Virus record (IMG/VR): IMGVR_UViG_3300017764_000136
Span: 1 to 21,910 of that record
DNA length: 21,910 nucleotides
Reading direction: 5' to 3' (one strand)
From: a virus
The notes under the pieces were generated by a model. It searched no databases. It was given only the letters and a program-made list of their open reading frames with translations, and was not told the DNA's origin. The first letter of the stretch is position 1. Each line of letters begins with the position of its first letter. A program made the position numbers and the translations under genes. Below are positions 1-7,704 of this stretch, one piece after another.

Positions 1-2349
1 AAGATTTTTTATTTCATCGTCTCCTATTTTCTCAATAGGTATATCGTAATTATCTGACGCTCTTTGTAAGTTTACAATCATTTCTACTTGATTAGGACTT
101 ATTGGATTCTTGCGTTCAGCTTCAAGGATTCTAGTGCGTTGCTCGTCCATAAACAATCCGCTTTGATTGCCATAGTCGGGATCATAATCTGTTTTCTGTC
201 TTTCATTTATTCCTTGATTGAAATAACTTCTAGGCTTTGGAGCTTCATCTACAAATTCTTTAGTAGCTGTTTGCTCAATGATCTCATCTAACATTTCAAT
301 TTCACCTACAATAGCAGACTCTTCTTTAGATTGCATTTCTGTTATTTTGCTAGGAGAAGTATCAACATCAAAGTCGTCTTTAAGAAGATCATCTAAATCA
401 CTTACGCCTTCTTCTGCATCGTTGTATCCTTCAGGAGTTTTTCCTTGCTCCCATCCTTCTTGCATCTCTGTTGTTTTACTAGGAGAAGTATCAATATCAA
501 GGTCGTCTTTAAAAACGTAGTCTAAATCGTCTACGTCTTCTCTCCACTCGTCGTTGTATCCTTCAGGCCAAACATCTTCTGCTTCAGCCCCTTCCTTCAC
601 ATCTTGTTTTAACTGTTGTAGTTTAGCTTTAACAGCTAAAGTTGCTTCTGGGTCACTAACCTCTCTTGCTTCTTTAGCTTCTTTCTTTAACTGTTCTAGT
701 CTTTCTTTAACTGTAGCAGTAGGTGCAACCTTATCTCTACCAAGGCTTCCTTCGTTGTATTTACTATAGTTTACAACAGCATCAAACTTAACCTTGGCTC
801 CTTCAGCAGACTCTCTACCTGCTTTAACCAAAGTGAGTTGCCTTCTAAAGTATGTTATTATCTTACGCTTTTTATCTAACGCACGATCAGCTTCTATGAC
901 CCCTTCAAAGGCTTCGTCCAAAGCAGACTCAATTCTAGAAAGAGATTCTTCTATGTCTATTTGACCGCTTTGAGCTTTGTCAAATTCGTTGTCCATTATA
1001 GGTTTAATTCTTTGACCTACCGTAGGAGGAATTAAAGGAGGTCTTCCTATCTCTGAAGCTCTTTGTCTTAAATTAGAAAGCTCTTGTTTAATGTTCTCAA
1101 CTTTGTTGTCGTCTCTTAAGACTCGCTCTTTAACTGCATTAAAAGAATTAAGTATTCCTTTATCTTTATCGTTTAGTTTTTTATTTTTTCTAAGTTTATT
1201 AAACACACCTTTACTAGCGGCAAATAAACCTTCTCCCATAAGACCCATACTAGTCCATATGGCCGCTTGCTTTACTGCTTCGTCTAGTTTTCCGTCAGAT
1301 TTATAATAGCCAACACCAAAACCTGCAGAGCCTTCACCGCCTAATAATTGGAAAGCAGTTCTTCCTTTTCCGCTTAATCCAATTTTAGTTCCAATTCTTC
1401 CTGCGGCCGCATACGATCCTAATCCGTAAGGCAACGACCCTGCTATAGTCCCTGCAACTTTAGACGGAGAAAACGAACCCCATTGAGTGTCTATGTCTCC
1501 TGCAAAAATGTCTTTATTGTCATCTGTTTCGATTAAGCCAAAAGTAAGACCGTCAATAACGCCTTTTTTAAATTCTCCAAATTCAGATTCTATTCTCCAC
1601 GGAGCTTCTTCGTCAATCCAATCAGTAGAGTATCCTGCGTTTTGAACTCGTTGAATCATGTCTATTTGATTTTCAGGAAACCTCTTAAGGACACCCATAA
1701 TTTTCTTTTTATGAGCAGAGCTTGGTTCTCTAAGCTTTCCTGTGTATGGCTTAGAAGGATCTTTAGATCTAGAAGGAATTATCTTTTCAAAATCTTGATA
1801 AAAATAATCAACGGCTTGTTGACCGCCTTCTTGCTTAACCATGTTTTTTCTAAACTCTTCAAGATTTAAATCAGTAAGTTTAGTATTTAAAGTGATCCGA
1901 TTCCCTTTTTTATCTCTCATCATAAGAGGGATATTAGTTTTAAGATTGCGATTGCCTTTAGCGTCGTCGTCTATAGGAGTGTATATGTCTGCAAACTGCC
2001 CAAACGTCTGACCTCTGTCTTCAGCCATAATACGGATCTGTTGAGTTAAAGCCTTATTGCCACTTTGTGGGCTGTCAAACACAACGAATCCTGCGTCTGT
2101 TGTGTCTACTACGCCTGTCCAAAACTTCTTGGCATCTTGAAGCTTTGCTCTAAGATTTCCGGGGTTGTTGTTATCGACGCTTGCAACAGGATTGTCTGGC
2201 TTGCGTATAGCAGAAGAATCACCCACTCCGCTTTCAGGTTCATTTGGTTTAAACCCTGCATACTTAACAAGCATATCTTCCAACGAAAGCTTTTCAATGT
2301 CTTTGTTAAGACCAAACATTAATTCGTTTACACTATTTATATTACTCAT
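1..2349 (-). CDS. Large internal virion protein with lysozyme-like N-terminal domain (3' end outside window)
   Basis: The frame is open for 783 codons, from ATG at 2349 to the left edge without a stop. The ATG overlaps the stop of the gene before it as ATGA, so it is probably translationally coupled. Residues about 55-130 contain NNNPGNLR (60-67), GFVVFDSP (about 87-94), a Gly-Asn-Lys-Ala-Leu stretch and TFGQFADIYTP. This is the pattern of the NNPGN-R / GFAVFDSPE-G--AL domain found in many phage virion proteins, sometimes labelled lysozyme-like or P5-like. I see no clear catalytic Glu before the motif. Residues about 290-325 are Gly/Ala-rich and hydrophobic. The rest is charged and helical, with an acidic tandem repeat at about 594-672. 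Large size, position after the fibre genes and low-complexity helices suggest an ejected internal virion protein, comparable in role to T7 gp15/gp16. The role is inferred; the domain match is moderately sure. Confidence 0.72.
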   Translation of the reverse strand, partial: MSNINSVNELMFGLNKDIEKLSLEDMLVKYAGFKPNEPESGVGDSSAIRKPDNPVASVDNNNPGNLRAKLQDAKKFWTGVVDTTDAGFVVFDSPQSGNKALTQQIRIMAEDRGQTFGQFADIYTPIDDDAKGNRNLKTNIPLMMRDKKGNRITLNTKLTDLNLEEFRKNMVKQEGGQQAVDYFYQDFEKIIPSRSKDPSKPYTGKLREPSSAHKKKIMGVLKRFPENQIDMIQRVQNAGYSTDWIDEEAPWRIESEFGEFKKGVIDGLTFGLIETDDNKDIFAGDIDTQWGSFSPSKVAGTIAGSLPYGLGSYAAAGRIGTKIGLSGKGRTAFQLLGGEGSAGFGVGYYKSDGKLDEAVKQAAIWTSMGLMGEGLFAASKGVFNKLRKNKKLNDKDKGILNSFNAVKERVLRDDNKVENIKQELSNLRQRASEIGRPPLIPPTVGQRIKPIMDNEFDKAQSGQIDIEESLSRIESALDEAFEGVIEADRALDKKRKIITYFRRQLTLVKAGRESAEGAKVKFDAVVNYSKYNEGSLGRDKVAPTATVKERLEQLKKEAKEAREVSDPEATLAVKAKLQQLKQDVKEGAEAEDVWPEGYNDEWREDVDDLDYVFKDDLDIDTSPSKTTEMQEGWEQGKTPEGYNDAEEGVSDLDDLLKDDFDVDTSPSKITEMQSKEESAIVGEIEMLDEIIEQTATKEFVDEAPKPRSYFNQGINERQKTDYDPDYGNQSGLFMDEQRTRILEAERKNPISPNQVEMIVNLQRASDNYDIPIEKIGDDEIKNL
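334..567 (-). repeat. Tandem in-frame repeat, 132-nt period, in the large virion protein gene
   Basis: Two copies (567-463 and 435-334 on the minus strand) start 132 nt, or 44 codons, apart. Each encodes PEGYND, then an acidic Asp/Leu segment, then DTSPSK-TEMQ. Copy 1 reads KDDLDIDTSPSKTTEMQ and copy 2 KDDFDVDTSPSKITEMQ. The DNA copies differ at many third positions and copy 2 is one codon shorter, so the duplication is not very recent and the protein sequence seems conserved. Confidence 0.85.
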
Positions 2350-3575
2350 TGATAAAATCCCATAGTAGGAAGAAACTCGTTTGTTGTTGCATCTCTGTTT
2401 GCTTCAAGTAACCTTCGTGCTTCTTCTTTAATTCTACGATCGTCTAAAGGTGACAAAGATCTTCTTTGAGTTCGATCTCCTAAAATGTTTTTCCTTGCTT
2501 GTTCCATAAATAAAGCCACCATAGGATTTTCCATTTCAAATGGATTGCTAGCTCCTTTAAGTGTAGTCGTTGCAAAATTCTTTCCACGATCACGTCCTCT
2601 TACAATTCTACCTTTATCTGCAAAGCCTAAACTTTGTAAAACAGAATCACTTGGATCAGAAAGATTTACTCCTCCTTCTCCTCTTTCTGTTAGTGTGCTA
2701 TTTGCTTGTGATTGCAAACTGTCATCAGGATTAGAAGATATATTTGAGTTCCCATATTCAATAGCTTCTTTTCTTTGTGTTTCGTAAGGTTTAAGGTGTT
2801 CAGGAACATTGCCTCCGTATACTTTTGTTAAAACACCCCAAAGTCTTTTGTACGCTTCGTCACCCATACCTGCTCTACTAGTAGAAGATGTAAGTAGATT
2901 TTCAATCTGACTTCTAATTTTCTTTAATTGTGGAGCAACTCGTTTGTTGTAAAGCATAGAATCTGGGTCTGATATAACACCCTGCACAAACTGTTCGCCC
3001 CCTGGGAAAAAGTCTGGCAACAAGAAGTCTTGCCAAGTTCCTTCGGCTAAACTTTCAGCCGCATTTTCAAGTGCTTCTATAGCCTTTAGTGAATTAATAG
3101 TTTTATTAGGATCGTCTGTTAATGGCAATAACTTTGTTAGCTCATCAAGGGCACCTTGTGCTGACGACCCTGCTATTCCTGCATTGGCTGAAATTGAATC
3201 AAACCAATCTTTAGTTAATCTATGTCTCCTGTCTTCTTCTAATTTTTGATTCATTCTTTTTGTTTCTGCTAAAGTTGCATTTTGATATACTATTTGTTGT
3301 TCTAATGCTTTTTGTCTATACGCTTCATCCTCTCCTTGCTTTTTCATTTGTTGCATAAAAGGATGTCGCTCGGACATAGTAGCCCTTGTAGTAGGATCAG
3401 ATGTTCCACCAAACAACCCTGCCATAAGTTTAGCACCAGTGCCTTCACCTTGCTGTTCAGGAGTCACATCAAATCCTTCACGGACTAATTCGTTTTGACG
3501 TTTAGCTTGTAATTGTCTACGGTCTTCGGCTCCTTTAATTTGATTGCCTAAACCACTAAGAATAAGATCTAACAT
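2346..3575 (-). CDS. Putative internal virion protein, 409 aa, mostly helical
   Basis: ATG at 3575 follows an AGGAGA ribosome-binding site with 8-nt spacing. The protein begins with a short amphipathic segment (MLDLILSGLGNQIKG). A long charged region likely to form coiled coil follows (about 70-125, rich in Gln, Lys, Glu and Arg), then helices to about residue 270 and a polar C-terminal third. I see no enzymatic motif, signal peptide or membrane segment. It sits between the 842-aa Gly/Gln-rich protein and the lysozyme-domain protein and overlaps the latter by 4 nt. In podoviruses this position is used for internal core or ejection proteins, which is the basis of the call. I do not recognise a specific family. 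Confidence 0.6.
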   Translation of the reverse strand: MLDLILSGLGNQIKGAEDRRQLQAKRQNELVREGFDVTPEQQGEGTGAKLMAGLFGGTSDPTTRATMSERHPFMQQMKKQGEDEAYRQKALEQQIVYQNATLAETKRMNQKLEEDRRHRLTKDWFDSISANAGIAGSSAQGALDELTKLLPLTDDPNKTINSLKAIEALENAAESLAEGTWQDFLLPDFFPGGEQFVQGVISDPDSMLYNKRVAPQLKKIRSQIENLLTSSTSRAGMGDEAYKRLWGVLTKVYGGNVPEHLKPYETQRKEAIEYGNSNISSNPDDSLQSQANSTLTERGEGGVNLSDPSDSVLQSLGFADKGRIVRGRDRGKNFATTTLKGASNPFEMENPMVALFMEQARKNILGDRTQRRSLSPLDDRRIKEEARRLLEANRDATTNEFLPTMGFYQ

Positions 3576-3587
3576 TATATAAGTCTC

Positions 3588-6116
3588 CTAAGAAAAATAT
3601 CCACCCTGCGTGTTTTTAGGCTCAACATAATTAAACCCACCTAAGTCATTAGGAGGAGGAGTAACAGGCGTTGACGTTAAGGGTTGTGAAACTTGAGCTT
3701 GTGGCTTATTAAAAGCATTATAAAGGCTTGTACCAAGACCTTGAATATTTTGACGATTATTAGCTATGTTTTGCCCTGCCGTATTTGCAACATTAGCTAA
3801 TCCAGTAGAAGCGGCTCCCATGTTAGGCTGTATCATTGAACCCATTGGCCCACCCATCATACTTAATCCAGTATCTTGATAAGTCAAAGGATCCATGTAA
3901 CCTGCTTGATTTTGAGCCATAAACTGAGTACCCTGCTGATTAGCTTGGTTTTGATAATTAGATTGGTCGCTCATTTCTTGACGAACTCTTTGTTGTTCAG
4001 CTCCTTGGAATTGATTTAAATCACTAAGTCTATTCCTTCGGATACCCTCATCTGCTTGAGCCGCTTGCATTCCAAACTGAGAAGTAAGATTGCCAATTTG
4101 TGCTTCTTCAGCTTCAGATATTTTCCTCATCTGTTCTCTTAATAAAGGCGTATCTAATCCCATTACGCCAAAACGATTAACTAATTTTTCTCTTGCATCA
4201 TCATATCTTTGCCTGACATCATCTATAGGCCCAGATAAAATTTGATCTCTTCTAGTGTCAAAAGGATTTGCCTGATCTAATGCACCTAACAACCTGTCCA
4301 TTAACGGTGCTCTCATCATTTCACTGTAGTCGTATATTTCAGGCATATCAAGTATAGGTTGATTGTATAAAGCTTGATTTCCTCTGCCACCTGTATTGAT
4401 ATTAAAATCTCCACTATCACTTATTGCATCTTGAACATCTTTAATTCCAACGTCAGCAACATCAATAGCATCGCCAGTAAGCTGTTCCATGCTTTTTTGG
4501 TAAAACTGATCTATTTGATCTTGAGTAAATTGAGGCATAGCAGAAAAAGCATCTCCAACTGCACTTCCTACAACGTCACCCAAACCTACATTAGCTCCTA
4601 ATCCAAGACCTTCTTTCATTCTGTTTATAATACCTTCTCCACCAAGAAAGTTTTGTAAGGTATCAAACTGACCGCCAAATTGATCTCCTAATAATCCTAA
4701 TTCTTGTTCTATGTCATAGATTGCTCCAAGATTACTTGGGTCGTTAGGATCTCCAAACAATCCTGTGTTAAGCAAATCAAACTGACCTCCTAACCCACCA
4801 AAACCTGAACTTAGCTGATCGCCTATATTAAGAAAACCTGAACCTAACTCACGATCTAATGCTCCAAGTTGTCCACCTATTTGAGTATTAAGGGTATCAA
4901 ATTCTTGGCCGATAAAACCGTCTGGAGATCCAAGCGTTCCTAATGTGTTTTGTAATCCAGTTAAAGATCCACCTATCCCTTCATCCCCTAAAAGATTTTG
5001 TATTCCTTCAAAATTAAGTTGTAAGTCTGAAAGATCAGATCCCATTTGAGTTTGACTGTCTATAATTCCACTTAAATTTGGGCCTTGGACGGTAATGTCA
5101 GGATTAAATAAGTTTTCATTGTTTGTAAAAAATCTTCTAAACGCATCATTTAATTGATTAAGATTTAAGCCACCGCCACCACCACCGACAACTTCACCTA
5201 AACCATCGCCTCCACTAATTATGCTAGTCATAAGATTAGGGTCAGTAAAAGTAGAGCTAAGTTCTTGTCCTGTAGGACTTGTAAATTGTATGGTTCCATC
5301 AGGCCCCATAACCATTTGTCCACCTGTACCTATCATCCCATCATTACCACTCCCTAAAGCGGAACCACCTGATGTGCTTTGTTTTGCACTTGACCTGTTT
5401 TTACCAGATCTAATGTCACTTAAATATTGATTAAAAACTGACTGTGCATCTTGAGGTCTTTCAACAGAAGAATCTCCTCCACGTCCCTCAGAGTCAACTA
5501 GCAATCCTCCCTCGGTTACTCCTGCAAAAGTTCCGTCTGAATTAAGCTGAAAACTTCTAGGATTTATTTCTCCTTCTGGGCCTCTATCTCCAGGAATTGA
5601 AGCTGAAGTAACTTTTCTAATTTCTTGTTCTTGTTCTATTTCTTCAGGAGTTACAGGTTCAGGTCTGTCAGGAGCAAATCCTCTTGCCACTGATTGTCTC
5701 AACCAATGAGGAACACCTGCTTGCATTAACTCTTCTTCTGTAAACCCAAGGTTTTGTCCACTTTGGACATTCCCAGTTTGTTCAAGCAAGGATTGTCGGC
5801 CACCTTCTCTTCCGTCAGAAAATCCACCATAGTTAGACTTAGCGTCTTGTAAAGCTTGAGTTAAACCAACTTGTCCTACAGGCATTTGAAATCTTGCAGA
5901 GTCATCTACTTTATTACCCATCAAGCCAGAACCCATACCGCCTTGAAGTGCAATGTTACCTACATCTACGCCGAGTTGATCTGCAATCACTGCAAGTTGA
6001 TTTGAAGCATAATCTCTAGCTTGAGGGCCAACTAATCTCCGATCAACAAGTCTCCCACCAACAGTCCTTGTTTTCGGCATTTGTGCTCTCATCATTTCTT
6101 CTTGCCATGTAGCCAT
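3588..6116 (-). CDS. Putative internal virion protein, 842 aa, Gly/Gln-rich with amphipathic repeats
   Basis: ATG at 6116 lies 6 nt after the previous stop and is preceded by AAGGG. The N-terminal 300 residues are polar, Gly-rich and look disordered, ending in a run of six glycines near residue 313. Residues about 365-495 form imperfect repeats in which hydrophobic residues alternate with Gly, Gln and Asp (QEFDTLNTQIGGQLGALD, GGLGGQFDLLNTGLFGD, GDQFGGQFDTLQNFLGGEG). Residues about 610-700 are charged and helical, and the C-terminus is Gln/Asn/Gly/Pro-rich. There is no catalytic motif. Size, composition and position between coiled-coil proteins fit a podovirus internal or ejection protein. A tape-measure-like role is less likely because no long-tail genes are present. 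Confidence 0.6.
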   Translation of the reverse strand: MATWQEEMMRAQMPKTRTVGGRLVDRRLVGPQARDYASNQLAVIADQLGVDVGNIALQGGMGSGLMGNKVDDSARFQMPVGQVGLTQALQDAKSNYGGFSDGREGGRQSLLEQTGNVQSGQNLGFTEEELMQAGVPHWLRQSVARGFAPDRPEPVTPEEIEQEQEIRKVTSASIPGDRGPEGEINPRSFQLNSDGTFAGVTEGGLLVDSEGRGGDSSVERPQDAQSVFNQYLSDIRSGKNRSSAKQSTSGGSALGSGNDGMIGTGGQMVMGPDGTIQFTSPTGQELSSTFTDPNLMTSIISGGDGLGEVVGGGGGGLNLNQLNDAFRRFFTNNENLFNPDITVQGPNLSGIIDSQTQMGSDLSDLQLNFEGIQNLLGDEGIGGSLTGLQNTLGTLGSPDGFIGQEFDTLNTQIGGQLGALDRELGSGFLNIGDQLSSGFGGLGGQFDLLNTGLFGDPNDPSNLGAIYDIEQELGLLGDQFGGQFDTLQNFLGGEGIINRMKEGLGLGANVGLGDVVGSAVGDAFSAMPQFTQDQIDQFYQKSMEQLTGDAIDVADVGIKDVQDAISDSGDFNINTGGRGNQALYNQPILDMPEIYDYSEMMRAPLMDRLLGALDQANPFDTRRDQILSGPIDDVRQRYDDAREKLVNRFGVMGLDTPLLREQMRKISEAEEAQIGNLTSQFGMQAAQADEGIRRNRLSDLNQFQGAEQQRVRQEMSDQSNYQNQANQQGTQFMAQNQAGYMDPLTYQDTGLSMMGGPMGSMIQPNMGAASTGLANVANTAGQNIANNRQNIQGLGTSLYNAFNKPQAQVSQPLTSTPVTPPPNDLGGFNYVEPKNTQGGYFS

Positions 6117-6121
6117 GTTTT

Positions 6122-6676
6122 TTACCCTTTAGCCCTTGTCAAAATATTATCTCCCACAATCTCTGAGCGAACAGGAGCAACATTGCTTGAACCTACCAAA
6201 GGATTTTGTTGAACTTTTGGTTTGTCAGCTTCTTTAAAAGTAACAGGATTAGTTTCTCCTATTCTTTGCTGTAAGGCTCTTGCTAATTGAGGATTTAAAA
6301 ACTGTCCTTCTTCTGTCTTTTGAAGTTGAGACATTGAAGGAGCAACCCTTTTGAGATTTGCATATGGATTAGTTGCCTGAAAACTTCTTTGCATAAACTG
6401 AGGAACAGACCTTTCGTTTCTTTGCCTTAAAGCACTGTATAAATCTTTCCTAAAAGGAAGATCCATTTCAGATTGTTCTTTTTGTAAATCAAACATAGCT
6501 CTAGCTAATTTAAGCTGTTCGTTCATTGCTTTACTTTGAGCTTTATTTGACCCTCTGTTTTGAAAGAAATCTAAAGCTAACGGAAGACCTACTGCACCGA
6601 TAGGCCCACCTAAAGCTCCTCCTACCGCACCTGCAAGAATATCTGTAAGACCTTTATCTTTGTCTTCTTCAGCCAA
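6122..6676 (-). CDS. Small virion-associated protein with Gly/Ala-rich hydrophobic segment, TTG start
   Basis: The best start is TTG at 6676. It stands one base after the TAA of the upstream gene and exactly 6 nt after a perfect AGGAGG site. A longer frame from another TTG at 6706 would overlap the upstream gene and put AGGAGG inside the coding region. The 184-aa product starts MAEEDKDKGLTDILAG. It has a Gly/Ala/Leu-rich segment (about 12-38, AGAVGGALGGPIGAVGLPLA) that could insert in a membrane, then helical Gln-rich sequence. Such a segment near the N-terminus is common in ejected virion proteins that help form the DNA channel across the cell envelope; this role is an inference. No family is recognised. 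Confidence 0.62.
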   Translation of the reverse strand: MAEEDKDKGLTDILAGAVGGALGGPIGAVGLPLALDFFQNRGSNKAQSKAMNEQLKLARAMFDLQKEQSEMDLPFRKDLYSALRQRNERSVPQFMQRSFQATNPYANLKRVAPSMSQLQKTEEGQFLNPQLARALQQRIGETNPVTFKEADKPKVQQNPLVGSSNVAPVRSEIVGDNILTRAKG

Positions 6677-6677
6677 T

Positions 6678-7037
6678 TTAAACCTCCTCTTCTTCCATTT
6701 CGGCAACTTCTTTAGCTTGAGCTTGTAAGATAGTTCGCCTATCGTGTAATTGTTTTAAGTCATTAGAGCAGTTAAATACTGAAGCTTTAATTGCTTTTAA
6801 CTGTTGTATTTTTTTAAACCGAATAGTACCAATCATTTTTTCTACTTCTTCAACTGTATTATCTTCAGACAAACCAACCTTAACATGATCTAACTTAGCT
6901 TCTGTTAAAGATTCGGCTTGTAACATTTGGCTGTAGTTTTTAATTTCAGAATGCAATCGAGCACTTAACTTTTGGACTCTTTCAAAATCACGCAAATCAA
7001 TTTCATGTAGCTTTTCTTCAAATGTTGGTTCAGCCAT
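6678..7037 (-). CDS. Small coiled-coil protein, 119 aa
   Basis: ATG at 7037 follows AGGAGA, which lies inside the last codons of the upstream gene, so the two genes abut. The whole product is predicted helical by eye, with heptad-like spacing of Leu/Ile/Val and many Glu, Lys and Gln, and it ends in an acidic tail (EMEEEEV). There is one cysteine. It has no membrane segment or enzyme motif. It begins the run of putative internal virion proteins and may be a core or assembly protein. Function unknown. Confidence 0.6.
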   Translation of the reverse strand: MAEPTFEEKLHEIDLRDFERVQKLSARLHSEIKNYSQMLQAESLTEAKLDHVKVGLSEDNTVEEVEKMIGTIRFKKIQQLKAIKASVFNCSNDLKQLHDRRTILQAQAKEVAEMEEEEV

Positions 7038-7039
7038 TT

Positions 7040-7399
7040 TTATCTCCTGTAAGATGCTCGTTGTCGAATGTAATCGGTTCTTTTCTCATTTGGCGAAATA
7101 GAAACTTCACAAAGGACGATTGCTGTTTCAGCCGATCCGTGAGAAACCGTAATTGCTAACCACCCTGCGGTGTCTGTATCTGTAGCATTTAAACGTATTG
7201 TGTATAACCCATTCCCTAACTCAGCCCAAGTGCCATCACTTAAAGAAGCGTTTGAAGCACCATTCTTACTCGCTACTATTGTAGGAGAAGTAAGGCTTGC
7301 AACTCCTGCACTGCTAGAATTAACTAACAGTACAGGCACAGTTTGAGTTGCGGTAGATTGTGCTAAACTAACTCCGCTATATAAACGGTTGTCACTCAT
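7040..7399 (-). CDS. Predicted beta-sandwich virion protein, 119 aa
   Basis: ATG at 7399 lies inside the end of the upstream small membrane gene (8-nt overlap) and has no good ribosome-binding site, which suggests coupled translation. The sequence alternates short hydrophobic strands with Ser/Thr/Gly turns: VPVLLVNSSSAGVASL, then SLSDGTWAELGNGLYTIRL, then ATDTDTAGWLAITVSH. The segment W-ELG-GLY-I-L--TDTDTAG-L-I-V is a pattern I associate with Ig-like or baseplate/decoration modules in many phage tail and head proteins. It is probably displayed on the particle, but the exact place is unknown. Confidence 0.58.
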   Translation of the reverse strand: MSDNRLYSGVSLAQSTATQTVPVLLVNSSSAGVASLTSPTIVASKNGASNASLSDGTWAELGNGLYTIRLNATDTDTAGWLAITVSHGSAETAIVLCEVSISPNEKRTDYIRQRASYRR

Positions 7400-7550
7400 T
7401 AATTTGTTCTATAATAATGTCAGCACCTTCGTTAGCTACTAATTTAGTTATTTCGTCACTAAATCCCAAGCCACCTAAAACACTGGCAATAATAAGAACC
7501 AGTATACGTTTAGTTGCTTTTCTTTCCAGTTTCTTTTTCAACCACTCCAT
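7392..7550 (-). CDS. Small single-span membrane protein, 52 aa (candidate holin-like)
   Basis: ATG at 7550 has a GAGG ribosome-binding site with 6-nt spacing, and the TGA is at 7394-7392. The gene overlaps its neighbours on both sides, by 41 nt upstream and 8 nt downstream. The product starts MEWLKKKLERKATKR, a strongly basic stretch. A hydrophobic segment RILVLIIASVLGGLGF (about 15-30) and a short acidic tail follow. The basic N-terminus should stay in the cytoplasm. Small proteins of this shape are common in phage lysis regions, where they serve as holins or pinholins, but many have no known role. Confidence 0.6.
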   Translation of the reverse strand: MEWLKKKLERKATKRILVLIIASVLGGLGFSDEITKLVANEGADIIIEQINE

Positions 7551-7695
7551 TGTCATCCTCACTTACTTGAATGTTTCCATTAAGGGCATCTATTGCTCCT
7601 CTTAGATACATCATTGTTGGATCGCTTTTTAACATCTGCTCAGATCTTGCTTCTGCTTCTTTTTCTAATGCTTTTACCAACATGTTATTAACCAT
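7510..7695 (-). CDS. Hypothetical protein, 61 aa
   Basis: ATG at 7695 has a strong AAGGAG site with 5-nt spacing beyond the AT. The product is short, helical in the first two thirds and charged, with no membrane segment and an acidic then basic C-terminus (SEDDNGVVEKETGKKSN). Its 3' end overlaps the start of the 52-aa membrane protein by 41 nt, so the two are probably co-translated. It lies between the MscS-like protein and that membrane protein. I do not recognise it. Confidence 0.55.
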   Translation of the reverse strand: MVNNMLVKALEKEAEARSEQMLKSDPTMMYLRGAIDALNGNIQVSEDDNGVVEKETGKKSN

Positions 7696-7704
7696 AACAT
7701 CTCC

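Noticed and set aside
88-1869. Several plus-strand open frames of 60-90 codons opposite the large virion protein gene
   Set aside because: They lie antisense to a long uninterrupted minus-strand frame with recognisable domains, have no convincing start sites and encode Ser/Leu-rich sequence typical of the reverse complement of Lys/Glu/Arg-rich coding DNA.
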